From UBA1774 sp045223835 (GTDB lineage: Bacteria; Bacillota; Clostridia; Oscillospirales; Oscillospiraceae): a stretch of DNA of 20,850 bases. Below the pieces are notes generated by a model that saw only the letters and a program-made list of their open reading frames with translations, made no database searches and had not been told where the DNA came from. Shown in pieces: positions 6,482 to 14,984 of the stretch (its first letter is position 1; every line of letters begins with the position of its first letter). A program made the position numbers and the translations under genes. The stretch covers positions 1 through 20,850 of the forward strand of contig JBGUZS010000170.1 in NCBI GenBank assembly GCA_045223835.1, given 5' to 3'.

Positions 6482-7747
6482 TCAGGCCCTCCTTTCCCGC
6501 AGGATCCATACGGGCTCGAGGAGCGCCTCTCCGCCGGGATCCGAGAAAAGCAGCTCCGGCGCGCTCCCGCTTTGCAGGCTTCCCGAGGCGGCAGCCGCCT
6601 GGAGGGGCGGGATCCGATCAACGCTGTTCTCCGTAACCTGATATGTCCTGGGACGGAAGCCCAGCTCGACGAGCCTTCCGTCCAGGAATACGGCCCAACC
6701 GGCGTTCCCGCTGCCGAGCCTTACCTGGATCCCCTTTACCCGATAATCGAAACGATAGGTGACACTGCCGCCGTCAATCTGAGCGGCGGCGTACTGCAGC
6801 TCCCCTGCGCCGCCGCAGGCGTCGGCAAGCCGGGCAAGCAGGCTTCGGCAAAGCTCGATCCGGTCCTCTTCCGTTTCCGCCCCTCCGAGATCCTTTCCTT
6901 CGGCAGAAAGATATCGGATACAGCCATCCGCTTCCAGTCGAAGGCGTCCCTCCTCTCCGAGGTAGACCGTATCCTCCTGCTCCTGAAAGCTTCCGGCAGC
7001 ATTGAGTCTGATCCCGAAAAGCTCAGCTGCCGTCTGTACGGCGCTGCTGCCGCCCTCGTCGCTGGCCGTGACGGTATGCAGGACGGGCAGACGACGCAGG
7101 ATGAGCGTATAAGGCGCGCATTCCTGCAGCGTTTCGATCTGCATGGCAAAATCCGCGCCATTGGGCAAAAAGCTGTTTATCCCTGCATACAGGGTGCTGC
7201 CCAAGGCCAGGGTTTCGCAATAATACGCATCCCCATGCTCATCCAGGTAGTAGAAATCCACCCGATCCTCCGCCGGAAGGGCAAGCAGAAGCCGATCCGC
7301 GCGCCGCTCCGGCTCAAAGCCCGCCGTCGTTCCCATCCAGCAGGCGAGCACATTCAAGGCAATCGGCGAACCGTAATCCAGAAACAAGCCTGGGCCCAGC
7401 AGTGCCTCCCGCCAGACGGACTCCTCCACCGGGACCGGCTCGGAAGCGGATCCAAGCGTCTCCCCCAAAACCGAGCGGAACTCCTGCATCACCGCGCGCA
7501 TACCCTCATCATCGTAGCAAACGCCGTAAATCAGGCCGGGAACTCCGGTCACCGCGGCGCACACCGGATCCGCGGCGGCCTGGTAGCTGCTAACCCCCGG
7601 AGTGGGTTCCGCGGGCTCAAGGGCCTCGTGCTCCGGCATGAGACGCTGGAAAAGGCCTGTCTTCCAGGCCAGGAATACGGCGCTCAATGACAAAAGAAGG
7701 ATGAGCAGGCTCTTGATCCGCTCGATCCAGCGCTTACTCCGGCTCAT
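6482..7747 (-). CDS. WalH/YycH-like regulator of the WalRK system
   Basis: This 421-residue protein has a single membrane anchor at about 12-28 (KSLLILLLSLSAVFLAW) and a large outer region, the topology of YycH. The ATG overlaps the walK stop in an ATGA arrangement, which implies translational coupling with the kinase. Late segments such as SVTYRFDYRVKGIQVRLGSG and VFLDGRLVELGFRPRTYQV look like the beta-rich C-terminal domain shared by YycH and YycI. The YycI-like gene follows by two bases. YycH binds the periplasm-facing part of WalK through its membrane helix in characterised systems. Sequence is strongly diverged from Bacillus YycH, so the name is supported by gene order and topology more than by motifs. 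Confidence 0.75.
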   Translation of the reverse strand: MSRSKRWIERIKSLLILLLSLSAVFLAWKTGLFQRLMPEHEALEPAEPTPGVSSYQAAADPVCAAVTGVPGLIYGVCYDDEGMRAVMQEFRSVLGETLGSASEPVPVEESVWREALLGPGLFLDYGSPIALNVLACWMGTTAGFEPERRADRLLLALPAEDRVDFYYLDEHGDAYYCETLALGSTLYAGINSFLPNGADFAMQIETLQECAPYTLILRRLPVLHTVTASDEGGSSAVQTAAELFGIRLNAAGSFQEQEDTVYLGEEGRLRLEADGCIRYLSAEGKDLGGAETEEDRIELCRSLLARLADACGGAGELQYAAAQIDGGSVTYRFDYRVKGIQVRLGSGNAGWAVFLDGRLVELGFRPRTYQVTENSVDRIPPLQAAAASGSLQSGSAPELLFSDPGGEALLEPVWILRERRA

Positions 7748-9513
7748 TTATCCTGCTCCTCCAGCCGGGGCAGGCAGACGCTGACTGCCGTACCCTCCCC
7801 CACCTTGCTTTCGATCCGAATCTCGCCGTTATGCCTGCTGATGATTTCATAGGCAATGGAAAGGCCCAGACCGGTCCCGCCCATCGCTCTGCTCCTGGCC
7901 TTGTCCACCCGATAGAAGCGATCGAAAATATGCGGGATATCCTCCTCCGGTATCCCGATACCCGTATCCCGGACGCAGACAATGACCATATCCCTTTTCC
8001 GTGCGAGCTCCATGGTCACGCTGCCTCCGCTGGGCGTGTACCGCTCCGCATTGGTCATGATATTGATGATGACCTGCTCGATCCTGGCCTGGTCGCCGTA
8101 CACCCGCAGCGATTCCGTGGGCAGGGAGATATGGAGGTCGATCCCATGCTTTTCCACGTCCAGGCGCATGGCCTCATAGACCTTGACCGCGGATTCCGTC
8201 AGATCAAAGGGAGCCATGGTGAACTGCATCTCTCCGGCGTCGAAGCGGCTGAGCGCCAGCAGATCCTGTACGATCTTGGTCATGCGGTCGCTCTCTCCCA
8301 GGATTACGTTCAAAAAGCGCTGCTCCGTTTCCGGCGGCAAATCTCCGGTGGAGTCCACCAGGGTCTCCGCATAGGATCGCACATTCGTAATGGGCGTACG
8401 CAGCTCATGGGATACATTGGCCACGAATTCCCGGCGCATCTCATCGCTGCGGCGCTGTTCCGTCACGTCGTGGACGACCGCCAGGATACCGCCCTGTGCT
8501 CCCTCCCCCCGGAAAGGAGCCAAAAACACATCCAGGCTGCGGCTTCCGCTCTGTTTTTCCCCTTCGATCACCTCATCCTGGCCCATATCCAGAACCCGGC
8601 TCAGGGGGGCGATATCGCCGAAGATCTCGTCGAAGCGCAGTTCCGTATCCGTCAGCCTCATGCCCAGGAAGCGCTCCGCCGCCGGATTAAACTGGATCAC
8701 GGCGCCCTCTCTGGAAAAGGATACGATGCCGTCCGTCATATGCAGGAATACCGTGGCGAGCTTATTCCTTTCGTTTTCGATCACCAGAAGGGTATCGTGC
8801 AGCCGGGAGGCCATATCATTGAAGGTATCCGTCAATACGCCGATCTCGTCCTCCGCCTGCACCGGGATTTTCTCGGAAAAATCCCCCGCCGCCATGCGGT
8901 TCGCCGCCCGGGTGAGACCCTGGATCGGCACCACCAGCGTTTTGGACAGGAGGATCGCAAGCAGGACGGAGATCCCGAGGCCCACCAGCAGCGCCTCCAG
9001 GATAATGGTGAACAGCTGCCTGGTCAGCGCAGCCACGGTCTGCTTATTATCCCGGACATATACCACGAACCGGTTGTTCTCCCCGGAGATCGGCACCGCC
9101 ACATCCATGTAGGATGCTCCGGCTTCGCTGGCATATCCCTCGGAGCCGGCTAGGGAGGTGATGATATTGGGCGTCAGCTCGATCTCCTCCGTACTGCCGT
9201 CGCCGGAAGCCAGCACCCTGCCCGTATCGCCGGAGAGGATATAGAAGCTGCGTATGCCGGCGTCTATCCCCAGCGCACCGGAATAGGCGCTCATCACTTC
9301 TGCCAGGTGGGTCTCTCCCTCCGGCTCTCCCGCCGCCTCCCGCAGATCCGAGACAAAGGCCTGATTCCCGAATACCTCCTGCATCTGCTGATAGAAGCCG
9401 CCCATGTAAAACTGCATGACGCCGCGGATGAGGAAGGCGCTCACCACCACCATCAGGGCGACGATGAGCAGCAGCAGGACAAAGACCAGCTTGAACTGGA
9501 GACCTCTTCGCAT
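7744..9513 (-). CDS. walK: Sensor histidine kinase WalK/VicK
   Basis: The 589-residue membrane kinase shows the full WalK layout. There is a membrane segment at about 8-30, an outer Cache/PDC-like sensor at about 31-165, and a second membrane segment at about 167-190. A HAMP domain follows at about 190-243 (VVPIQGLTRAANRMAAGDF), then a PAS domain at about 250-355 and the DHp helix with the phospho-accepting H369 in FVANVSHELRTPITNVRSY. The ATPase domain has an N box (NIMTNAERY, 484-492), G1 DTGIG (516-520), F box IFDRFYRVD and G2 GGTGLGL (545-551). All catalytic residues are intact. WalK controls wall hydrolase genes and is usually essential in Firmicutes. The gene follows walR after 45 bases and overlaps the YycH-like gene by four. 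Confidence 0.93.
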   Translation of the reverse strand: MRRGLQFKLVFVLLLLIVALMVVVSAFLIRGVMQFYMGGFYQQMQEVFGNQAFVSDLREAAGEPEGETHLAEVMSAYSGALGIDAGIRSFYILSGDTGRVLASGDGSTEEIELTPNIITSLAGSEGYASEAGASYMDVAVPISGENNRFVVYVRDNKQTVAALTRQLFTIILEALLVGLGISVLLAILLSKTLVVPIQGLTRAANRMAAGDFSEKIPVQAEDEIGVLTDTFNDMASRLHDTLLVIENERNKLATVFLHMTDGIVSFSREGAVIQFNPAAERFLGMRLTDTELRFDEIFGDIAPLSRVLDMGQDEVIEGEKQSGSRSLDVFLAPFRGEGAQGGILAVVHDVTEQRRSDEMRREFVANVSHELRTPITNVRSYAETLVDSTGDLPPETEQRFLNVILGESDRMTKIVQDLLALSRFDAGEMQFTMAPFDLTESAVKVYEAMRLDVEKHGIDLHISLPTESLRVYGDQARIEQVIINIMTNAERYTPSGGSVTMELARKRDMVIVCVRDTGIGIPEEDIPHIFDRFYRVDKARSRAMGGTGLGLSIAYEIISRHNGEIRIESKVGEGTAVSVCLPRLEEQDK

Positions 9514-9558
9514 CTGTCCCTATTCCCCCTCTCCTTGCATGTTCCCTCGATCCCGGGG

Positions 9559-10260
9559 TCAGTTCCCGCTGAGATAGTATCCGGCTCCCCGCCGGGTACA
9601 GAGCAGGGTCGGATTGGCCGGATCATCTTCGAGCTTTTCCCGGAGACGCCGCACCGCCACGTCCACGCTGCGGGTATCGCTCCAGTAATCGTAATTCCAT
9701 ACCTTCTGCATCAGAGTCTCCCGGGAGAACACCGTACCCACGGAGCTTGCCAGAAACAGCAGCAAGGCATATTCCCGCTGGGTGACTTCCACCGGAACGC
9801 CGTTTTTGAGGATCTGCAGGCCGACCGTATCCACGGAGAGGCTGCCCGCTCGGATCACGCCTTCCTTTCTCCCGGTATCCGGCTCATTCATGGCAGACTG
9901 ACGCCGGATATTGGTCCGCACGCGGGCCATCAGCTCTCGTACGGAGAAGGGCTTGGATACATAATCGTCTGCGCCCAGCTCCAGCCCCATCACCCGGTCC
10001 GCCTCCTCTTCCCGGGCGGTGAGCATGATGATCGGGGTCAGCTTATCCTCCTTGCGGAGCTCGCTGCAAACCTGGAACCCGTCCATCTCCGGCATCATGA
10101 CGTCCAGGAGGATCAGATCCGGATCGGAGCTGCGGGCCATGGCCAGCCCCTGTATCCCGTCTGCCGCGGTGATTACCTCATATCCCTCCCGCTCCAGATT
10201 GAAGCGAAGGATATCCACGATGTTCTGTTCATCGTCCACCACCAATACGCGCTTAGCCAT
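9559..10260 (-). CDS. walR: Response regulator WalR/VicR (OmpR family)
   Basis: This 233-residue regulator has an N-terminal receiver with acidic pair D9-D10, phospho-acceptor D53 in LILLDVMMPEMDG, switch T81 and K103 in DDYVSKPFSVREL. The C-terminal OmpR-type winged helix spans about 130-230, with the recognition helix in the phrase TRSVDVAVRRLREKLEDDP. WDYD-like WNYDYWSDTRSVD is typical of WalR/PhoP-group regulators. WalR binds promoters of peptidoglycan hydrolases and wall genes. The ATG overlaps the Nudix gene stop by eight bases and has GGGAGG five bases upstream. Gene order walR, walK, yycH-like, yycI-like supports the WalR name over PhoP. Confidence 0.93.
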   Translation of the reverse strand: MAKRVLVVDDEQNIVDILRFNLEREGYEVITAADGIQGLAMARSSDPDLILLDVMMPEMDGFQVCSELRKEDKLTPIIMLTAREEEADRVMGLELGADDYVSKPFSVRELMARVRTNIRRQSAMNEPDTGRKEGVIRAGSLSVDTVGLQILKNGVPVEVTQREYALLLFLASSVGTVFSRETLMQKVWNYDYWSDTRSVDVAVRRLREKLEDDPANPTLLCTRRGAGYYLSGN

Positions 10261-10804
10261 TGCTGCCTCCCTTCTGTCTCCGCAAAAGCGCTTTCAGATA
10301 GATCGCCAGGGTCTTCCCGTCCGACACCTGTCCTTCGGCGATCCGCCTTCCCAGCTCTTCCAGCGGCATGGTTTCGCAGCGAAGGAATTCTCCCTGGTCA
10401 AGCTGTTGTTCCCCCGGGTGGATGCCTTCCGCCAGATAAAGGTACAGTCTTTCCGTCAGGAATCCGGGAGAAGTGCATATCCAGCCGAGCTCCGTCCAGC
10501 GGTCCGCAGTGAATCCCGTCTCCTCCCGCAGCTCCCGTTTTGCCGCAGGAAGAGGCTCCTCCCCGATCTCCAGCTTGCCGGCGACGGCTTCCAGCAGGAT
10601 CCGGTCCTGGGCATAGCGAAACTGATGAACCAGCGTGATGTTTCCCTGTTCATCCATAGGCAGGATCACCACGCCGCCATGGGAATGAACCAGCTCCCGA
10701 ATGCCCCTGCTGCCGTCCGGCAGCAGGATCTCGTCCCGGGTGACCCGGAACACTCTGCCGGTATAGATCTCTTTTCTGGCAAGCATCGTTTCCTTCAGCT
10801 CCAT
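10253..10804 (-). CDS. Nudix hydrolase, ADP-ribose pyrophosphatase-like
   Basis: The protein has 183 residues. The Nudix box is complete at 76-98: G-x5-E-x7-REL-x-EE-x-GF (GKLEIGEEP then RELREETGF). A following SPGFLTERLYLYLAEG segment is typical of the ADP-ribose pyrophosphatase (NudF/YqkG) group, which hydrolyses ADP-ribose to AMP and ribose 5-phosphate. I start at 10804 because GGGAGGA lies six bases upstream; two other in-frame ATGs at 10825 and 10810 fit worse. The stop overlaps walR by eight bases, and the start is 13 bases past the topB stop, so it is translationally linked to both. Why a nucleotide-sugar housekeeper precedes the wal genes is unclear; it may be a simple co-expression linkage. 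Confidence 0.9.
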   Translation of the reverse strand: MELKETMLARKEIYTGRVFRVTRDEILLPDGSRGIRELVHSHGGVVILPMDEQGNITLVHQFRYAQDRILLEAVAGKLEIGEEPLPAAKRELREETGFTADRWTELGWICTSPGFLTERLYLYLAEGIHPGEQQLDQGEFLRCETMPLEELGRRIAEGQVSDGKTLAIYLKALLRRQKGGSNG

Positions 10805-10817
10805 GCCCATTCCTCCC

Positions 10818-13019
10818 TCAGCCATTCTCTTCCTGCCATTTTTTCAGCGCGTCTGCCAGGGCGGTGCTGCCGCCCTGCTCCGGCTGCCTGGCCAGATACC
10901 GCTGGACATCCCGCTTGTTCGCCTTGTCTCCGCTGCTCCTGCGCTTCTCAAAGTCTCCCATGCGCTCCCGGTAGCCGCATACGCAGACAAAAATGCGTTT
11001 GTCCTCCTCCCCCTTGGCCGGCGCCTGTCCCCGAAGCTCCATGCGCTTATGGCAGTTGGGACAACGCGCCTGGGTCTGGATGCTCAGGCTCTTCCGGTAC
11101 CCGCAGCTGCGATCGGGACAGACCAGCATTTTTCCGCCCTTCTTGCCCTTGACCTCCAGAAGGAGCTTGCCGCAGTCAGGGCAGCGCTCCCGGCTGACGT
11201 TGTCCGGCGTATACTGTCCCTCGCTGGCTTTTACTCTGTCCACCAGCCGGGCGGCATATCCCCTCATCTCCTGGATAAAGGCGGCGGGCTTTTCCTTTCC
11301 GGCTGCGATATTGCTGAGCCGCTGCTCCCATCGGGCGGTGAGCTCCGGGCTGCGGAGCTCCTCCGGGGCGAGTCCTACCACCTGCATCCCCTTTGCCGTG
11401 GGGATCAGGGACTTGCCGCTGCGTTCCACATAGAAAGCGGAGAGCAACTTTTCGATGATATCCGCCCGGGTGGCCGGCGTTCCCAGGCCGCCCGTCTCCT
11501 CCAGGGTCCTGGACAGATCCCTGTCCTCCACCTGGCTCCCGGGATGCTCCATCGCGCCGAGGAGCGCCGCTTCCGTATATCGGGCGGGCGGCTTTGTCTG
11601 CCCCTGATTCACCCTGGCCTGGCCCAGGCGCAGCTTCTGCCCCTGGGTGAGGGCGGGAAGCTGCTGGATCCGTTCCTCTTCCTCGCCCTCCTCCGGTTCC
11701 TCCATGTCCATGCTGCCGTAAGCTGCCCTCCAACCCTCCTGCAGCACCTTTCTGCCTTTGGCGGTTAGAGTCTCGCCCTGACAACGGAGCGTCAGGGTCA
11801 AATCCTCGTATTCCATGGGAGGAAGCAGCACCGCAAGAAATCGCCGGGCAACCATATCATAGATATTGCGTTCCGGCCCGGTCATGTCCCGGTACTCCGG
11901 CGGCTGTTCCGTGGGCAGAATGGCATGGTGATCCGTCACCTTCGCCCCATTGACCAGGTAGCGGGTCTGCAGGGGCCGCCTGCGCATCAGCTCATTGACC
12001 AGCGCGTTGAATGTGCCTCCCCTCAGGGACTGGAGCCGCTCCGGGAGAGTCGGCACCACATCCTCCGGGATATACCGGGAGTCTGTTCTGGGATAGGTCA
12101 GCACCTTATGCCGCTCGTAAAGGCTCTGGAGAATGTTCAGAGTCTCCTTGGCGCTGTATGCATATTTCTTGTTTGCATCCCGCTGCAGCTCCGTCAGATC
12201 ATAGGCGGCGGGAGGCGGGGTCTGCTTGAATTTCTTCTCCACCCGTTCAACGGAAGCCTCCGCGCCGCTGAGCTTCGCAGCCAGCTTCTCCGCCTCCGCC
12301 CGGTCCTCCATGCGTCCGCCTCCGGAGCTCTGCCGGTTCAGGGTGAAGCCCTGTTCCGCTTTTACGCTGACGGTATAATACGCCTTGGGGACAAAATGAC
12401 GGATCTGCTCCTCCCGGGCCACCAGCATGGCCAGAGTCGGCGTCTGTACCCGGCCGGCGGACAGAGATGCGCCGAACCGGCAGGTCAGGGCCCGGGTCAC
12501 GTTCAGCCCCACCAGCCAATCCGCCTGACTGCGGGCCTCCGCGCTCTGGTACAGGCGGTCAAACTCCGCTGCCGGGCGGAGGGATCGAAAGCCCTCGCGG
12601 ATCGCTTTTTCTGTCTGGGAAGAGATCCAGAGACGGCTGGTCCTCCCCTTCCATCCCGCCTTTTCCAGGATCCAGCGGGCGACCAGCTCTCCTTCCCGCC
12701 CCGCGTCCGTGGCAATTACCAGCTCGGAGACGTCCGGACGGCGCATAAGACTCTGCACTACCCGGAACTGCCGTCCGGTCTCCGGGATCACCACCAGCTT
12801 CCGCTTCTCCGGCAGCATGGGCAGGGTCTCCATATCCCATTTTTTATACTTGGGGTCATACTCCTCCGGGTCCGCCAGGGTCACCAGATGCCCCAGCGCC
12901 CAGGTAACCACATATCGGTCCCCTTCCAGGTATCCGTCGTGTCCCTGACCGGCGCCGAGGCTCCGGGCGAGCTCCCGGCCGACAGAGGGCTTTTCCGCCA
13001 GTACCAGAGTCTTTCCCAT
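10818..13019 (-). CDS. topB: DNA topoisomerase III (type IA)
   Basis: This 733-residue type IA topoisomerase relaxes and decatenates negatively supercoiled DNA. The TOPRIM part starts MGKTLVLAEKPSVGRELA with E9 and has the acidic site ATDAGREGE at 103-111. The catalytic tyrosine is Y309 in LTYPRTDSRYIPED. Further signatures are LSAGRVQTPTLAML at 186-199 and GLGTPATRADIIEKL at 511-525. The C-terminus carries two zinc ribbons: C613, C616, C634, C639 and C653, C656, C679, C681. A charged Glu-rich stretch (about 439-450) interrupts the core. It is longer at the C-terminus than the E. coli enzyme, as usual for Firmicute TopB. It lies 30 bases after the aminotransferase and 13 bases before the Nudix gene, so the whole run may be one transcript. 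Confidence 0.95.
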   Translation of the reverse strand: MGKTLVLAEKPSVGRELARSLGAGQGHDGYLEGDRYVVTWALGHLVTLADPEEYDPKYKKWDMETLPMLPEKRKLVVIPETGRQFRVVQSLMRRPDVSELVIATDAGREGELVARWILEKAGWKGRTSRLWISSQTEKAIREGFRSLRPAAEFDRLYQSAEARSQADWLVGLNVTRALTCRFGASLSAGRVQTPTLAMLVAREEQIRHFVPKAYYTVSVKAEQGFTLNRQSSGGGRMEDRAEAEKLAAKLSGAEASVERVEKKFKQTPPPAAYDLTELQRDANKKYAYSAKETLNILQSLYERHKVLTYPRTDSRYIPEDVVPTLPERLQSLRGGTFNALVNELMRRRPLQTRYLVNGAKVTDHHAILPTEQPPEYRDMTGPERNIYDMVARRFLAVLLPPMEYEDLTLTLRCQGETLTAKGRKVLQEGWRAAYGSMDMEEPEEGEEEERIQQLPALTQGQKLRLGQARVNQGQTKPPARYTEAALLGAMEHPGSQVEDRDLSRTLEETGGLGTPATRADIIEKLLSAFYVERSGKSLIPTAKGMQVVGLAPEELRSPELTARWEQRLSNIAAGKEKPAAFIQEMRGYAARLVDRVKASEGQYTPDNVSRERCPDCGKLLLEVKGKKGGKMLVCPDRSCGYRKSLSIQTQARCPNCHKRMELRGQAPAKGEEDKRIFVCVCGYRERMGDFEKRRSSGDKANKRDVQRYLARQPEQGGSTALADALKKWQEENG

Positions 13020-13049
13020 GCCGCTGATTCCTTTCCGAAATGTATCCGT

Positions 13050-14261
13050 TCAGCGCTTCAGCGCTTCCACCAACCGCTCCGCCGCCAGACGGACATAGGC
13101 TTCGGAGGTAGCCAGATTCAGGCGGATATGGCAGTCTGTCTTTCCCGCCTCAGCTGCGCGGGCGTCGCCGCTGCTGCGGCTTTCCTTGGGGAAAAACTGA
13201 TGTCCCCAGTCTACCGCCAGTTTGCATTGCTTCAGGACCACTTCCTCCAGCCTGTCCCGTCCCACATAGGGAGCCAGGTCCACCCACTGAAGATAGGTAC
13301 CCTCCAGCGGGGAAACCACTGCTTCCGGCAGACCCGCGCCCAGGATCACCTCCGTGATGCGGGCGTTGTTCCGCAGATGCTCCAGGCAGCCATCCAGCCA
13401 CTCCCGACCGCCGCGATAGGCTGCCTCCACCGCCACATACCCCGTCATGTTGGAGTTGATGCCGGTAAAGGGCTTGCAGTAGGCGTCGTATTTCTTCCGG
13501 ATCGTCTCATCCGGAATGATGATCATGGAATGGGAAAGCCCGGCCAGGTTGAAGGTCTTGGAGGCGGCGGTCAGAAGCACGGCAAACTTCTCGCAGGGGT
13601 AAGCCGCAAAGATGGGCACATGCTTGCCGGTGATCTCCAGGTCATGGTGGATCTCGTCGCTTACCACCCAGACCCCGTGCTTTTCACAGATCTGCAGCAG
13701 CCGCGCCAGTTCTTCCTTTTTCCAGATGCGTCCCACCGGGTTATGGGGGGAGCAGAGGATGAAGATCTTCACATTTTCCCGCAGGATGGTCTCTTCAAAA
13801 TCCTGATAATCCGGCGTGTAATACCCGTTTTCCTCCTTCAGCATGCTGCATACGAGACGGCGGCCTGTATCCTCCGCGGCGCTCATGAAGGGGTAATAGC
13901 AGGGGCTGAGGATCAGGCAGGCGTCGCCCGGCTGGGTCAGCGCGCCGATCGCCCGATAGATCCCGCAGACCACCCCGGGGGTATACCGGATCCACCCCGG
14001 CTGCACGGTATAGCCGTGCCGCTCCTGCTCCCATTGGATAAAGCTCTGATAGTATGCGGGAGAGGGGAAGGTATATCCGTAGGTATTCTGTTCAGCCAGC
14101 TTGCTCATGGCCTCCCGCACGGTGTCCGGAGCGCGAAAGTCCATATCCGCCACCCACATGGCGATCAGATCCTTTCCGCCGAAACCGCGCTCCATGCCAT
14201 CCCACTTCGCGCAGCCGGAGCCGCGCCGGTCCCAATAATACTTCTTTTCAAATTCAGTCAT
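13050..14261 (-). CDS. MalY/PatB-type PLP aminotransferase (probable cystathionine beta-lyase)
   Basis: This 403-residue fold-type I PLP enzyme has HNP at 173-175, SDEIHHDL at 201-208 and the Schiff-base lysine K235 in TAASKTFNLAGL. The N-terminus KWDGMERGFGGKDLIAMWVADMDF is the MalY/PatB signature, pointing to cystathionine beta-lyase or cysteine desulfhydrase activity rather than a classic transaminase. The substrate Arg lies in HIRLNLA near 375-381. An odd feature is a short Ala/Ser/Gly-rich insert just before it (SRSSGDARAAEAGKTD), where family members normally have a short Gly loop. It follows the reductase gene by 15 bases with GGGAG upstream and precedes topB. The exact substrate is not decided by sequence. 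Confidence 0.88.
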   Translation of the reverse strand: MTEFEKKYYWDRRGSGCAKWDGMERGFGGKDLIAMWVADMDFRAPDTVREAMSKLAEQNTYGYTFPSPAYYQSFIQWEQERHGYTVQPGWIRYTPGVVCGIYRAIGALTQPGDACLILSPCYYPFMSAAEDTGRRLVCSMLKEENGYYTPDYQDFEETILRENVKIFILCSPHNPVGRIWKKEELARLLQICEKHGVWVVSDEIHHDLEITGKHVPIFAAYPCEKFAVLLTAASKTFNLAGLSHSMIIIPDETIRKKYDAYCKPFTGINSNMTGYVAVEAAYRGGREWLDGCLEHLRNNARITEVILGAGLPEAVVSPLEGTYLQWVDLAPYVGRDRLEEVVLKQCKLAVDWGHQFFPKESRSSGDARAAEAGKTDCHIRLNLATSEAYVRLAAERLVEALKR

Positions 14262-14276
14262 GATCGTTTCTCCCGG

Positions 14277-14906
14277 TTATCGGATAAAATTCGTCATCAC
14301 CACGGGTTCCAGCGCAGGATAGGTGATCCCGGCCTGTTTGCCGGCCTCGATGCATTTTACCAGCCAAGCCATGTTCCGTCCCAGGGTCCGCATGATCTGC
14401 ATGCCTTCCTTGTCTTCCTTCACCTGCTCCGGTGTACGGCCATGCACCACGCACCAGTATTTGCTGCTGACGATAGGCATGCCGGCGATGGTGAAATACT
14501 TGTTCAGCACGTCGAAGGAAGCGGTACCGCCGCTGCGCCGGCAGCTCAGCACCGCCGCCGCGGGCTTTCCAGCCAGGGGCTTCGCGCAGTAGAAGATCCG
14601 ATCCAGGGCAGAGATCAGGTTCCCCGCCGGACTGGAAAAATGCACGGGGGAACCGAAGATCACGCCGTCTGCCGCCTCCAGCTTATCGATCAGCGCGTTG
14701 ACTCCGTCCCCTTCCCCAAAGACGCAGTGCCCGTTTCTCGCCCGGAAGCATCCGCCGCAGGCGATGCAGCCGTTGATGGGCTTGTTCCCCAGCCAGACGA
14801 TCTCCGCTTCCACGCCGTTTTCCCTCAGCTGGCCCGCCGCTTCCTCCAAAGCGGTGAACGTGCACCCGTGTTCATTGGGACTGCCATTGACCAAAACGAC
14901 CTTCAT
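14277..14906 (-). CDS. Flavodoxin-fold NAD(P)H-dependent FMN reductase / iron-sulfur flavoprotein-like
   Basis: This 209-residue protein starts MKVVLVNGSPNEHGCTFTAL, the FMN phosphate-binding loop of the flavodoxin-like reductase family. A compact Cys set C47-x2-C50-x2-C53-x7-C61 matches the motif known from iron-sulfur flavoproteins (Isf), which bind a 4Fe-4S cluster next to FMN. GSPVHFSSPAGNLISALDR at 85-103 is the flavin-contact segment. It probably carries electrons from NAD(P)H or ferredoxin to a small acceptor. The ATG at 14906 follows AGGAGG at seven bases; an in-frame ATG at 14951 lies inside a strong hairpin and is unlikely. It is downstream of the alcohol dehydrogenase and upstream of the aminotransferase. 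Confidence 0.85.
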   Translation of the reverse strand: MKVVLVNGSPNEHGCTFTALEEAAGQLRENGVEAEIVWLGNKPINGCIACGGCFRARNGHCVFGEGDGVNALIDKLEAADGVIFGSPVHFSSPAGNLISALDRIFYCAKPLAGKPAAAVLSCRRSGGTASFDVLNKYFTIAGMPIVSSKYWCVVHGRTPEQVKEDKEGMQIMRTLGRNMAWLVKCIEAGKQAGITYPALEPVVMTNFIR

Positions 14907-14934
14907 TCCCATTCCTCCTGTTTCTCTCATGATG

Positions 14935-14965
14935 CGCGGGGGCGGCGCCAAGCGCCGCCCCCGCG
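14935..14965 (-). promoter_or_regulatory. Perfect 14-bp GC hairpin between dehydrogenase and reductase genes
   Basis: The arms CGCGGGGGCGGCGC and GCGCCGCCCCCGCG pair without mismatch around a three-base loop. It lies 20 bases after the dehydrogenase stop and 29 bases before the reductase ATG. No U tract follows on either strand, so it is not a standard intrinsic terminator. A role as partial terminator, RNase-resistant 3' end or processing barrier is inference. Confidence 0.6.
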
Positions 14966-14984
14966 GGTCAGTTGCTCGGTCTGC

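Noticed and set aside
7831..9153. Plus-strand open frame opposite walK.
   Set aside because: Shadow of the kinase gene, whose full domain set is intact.
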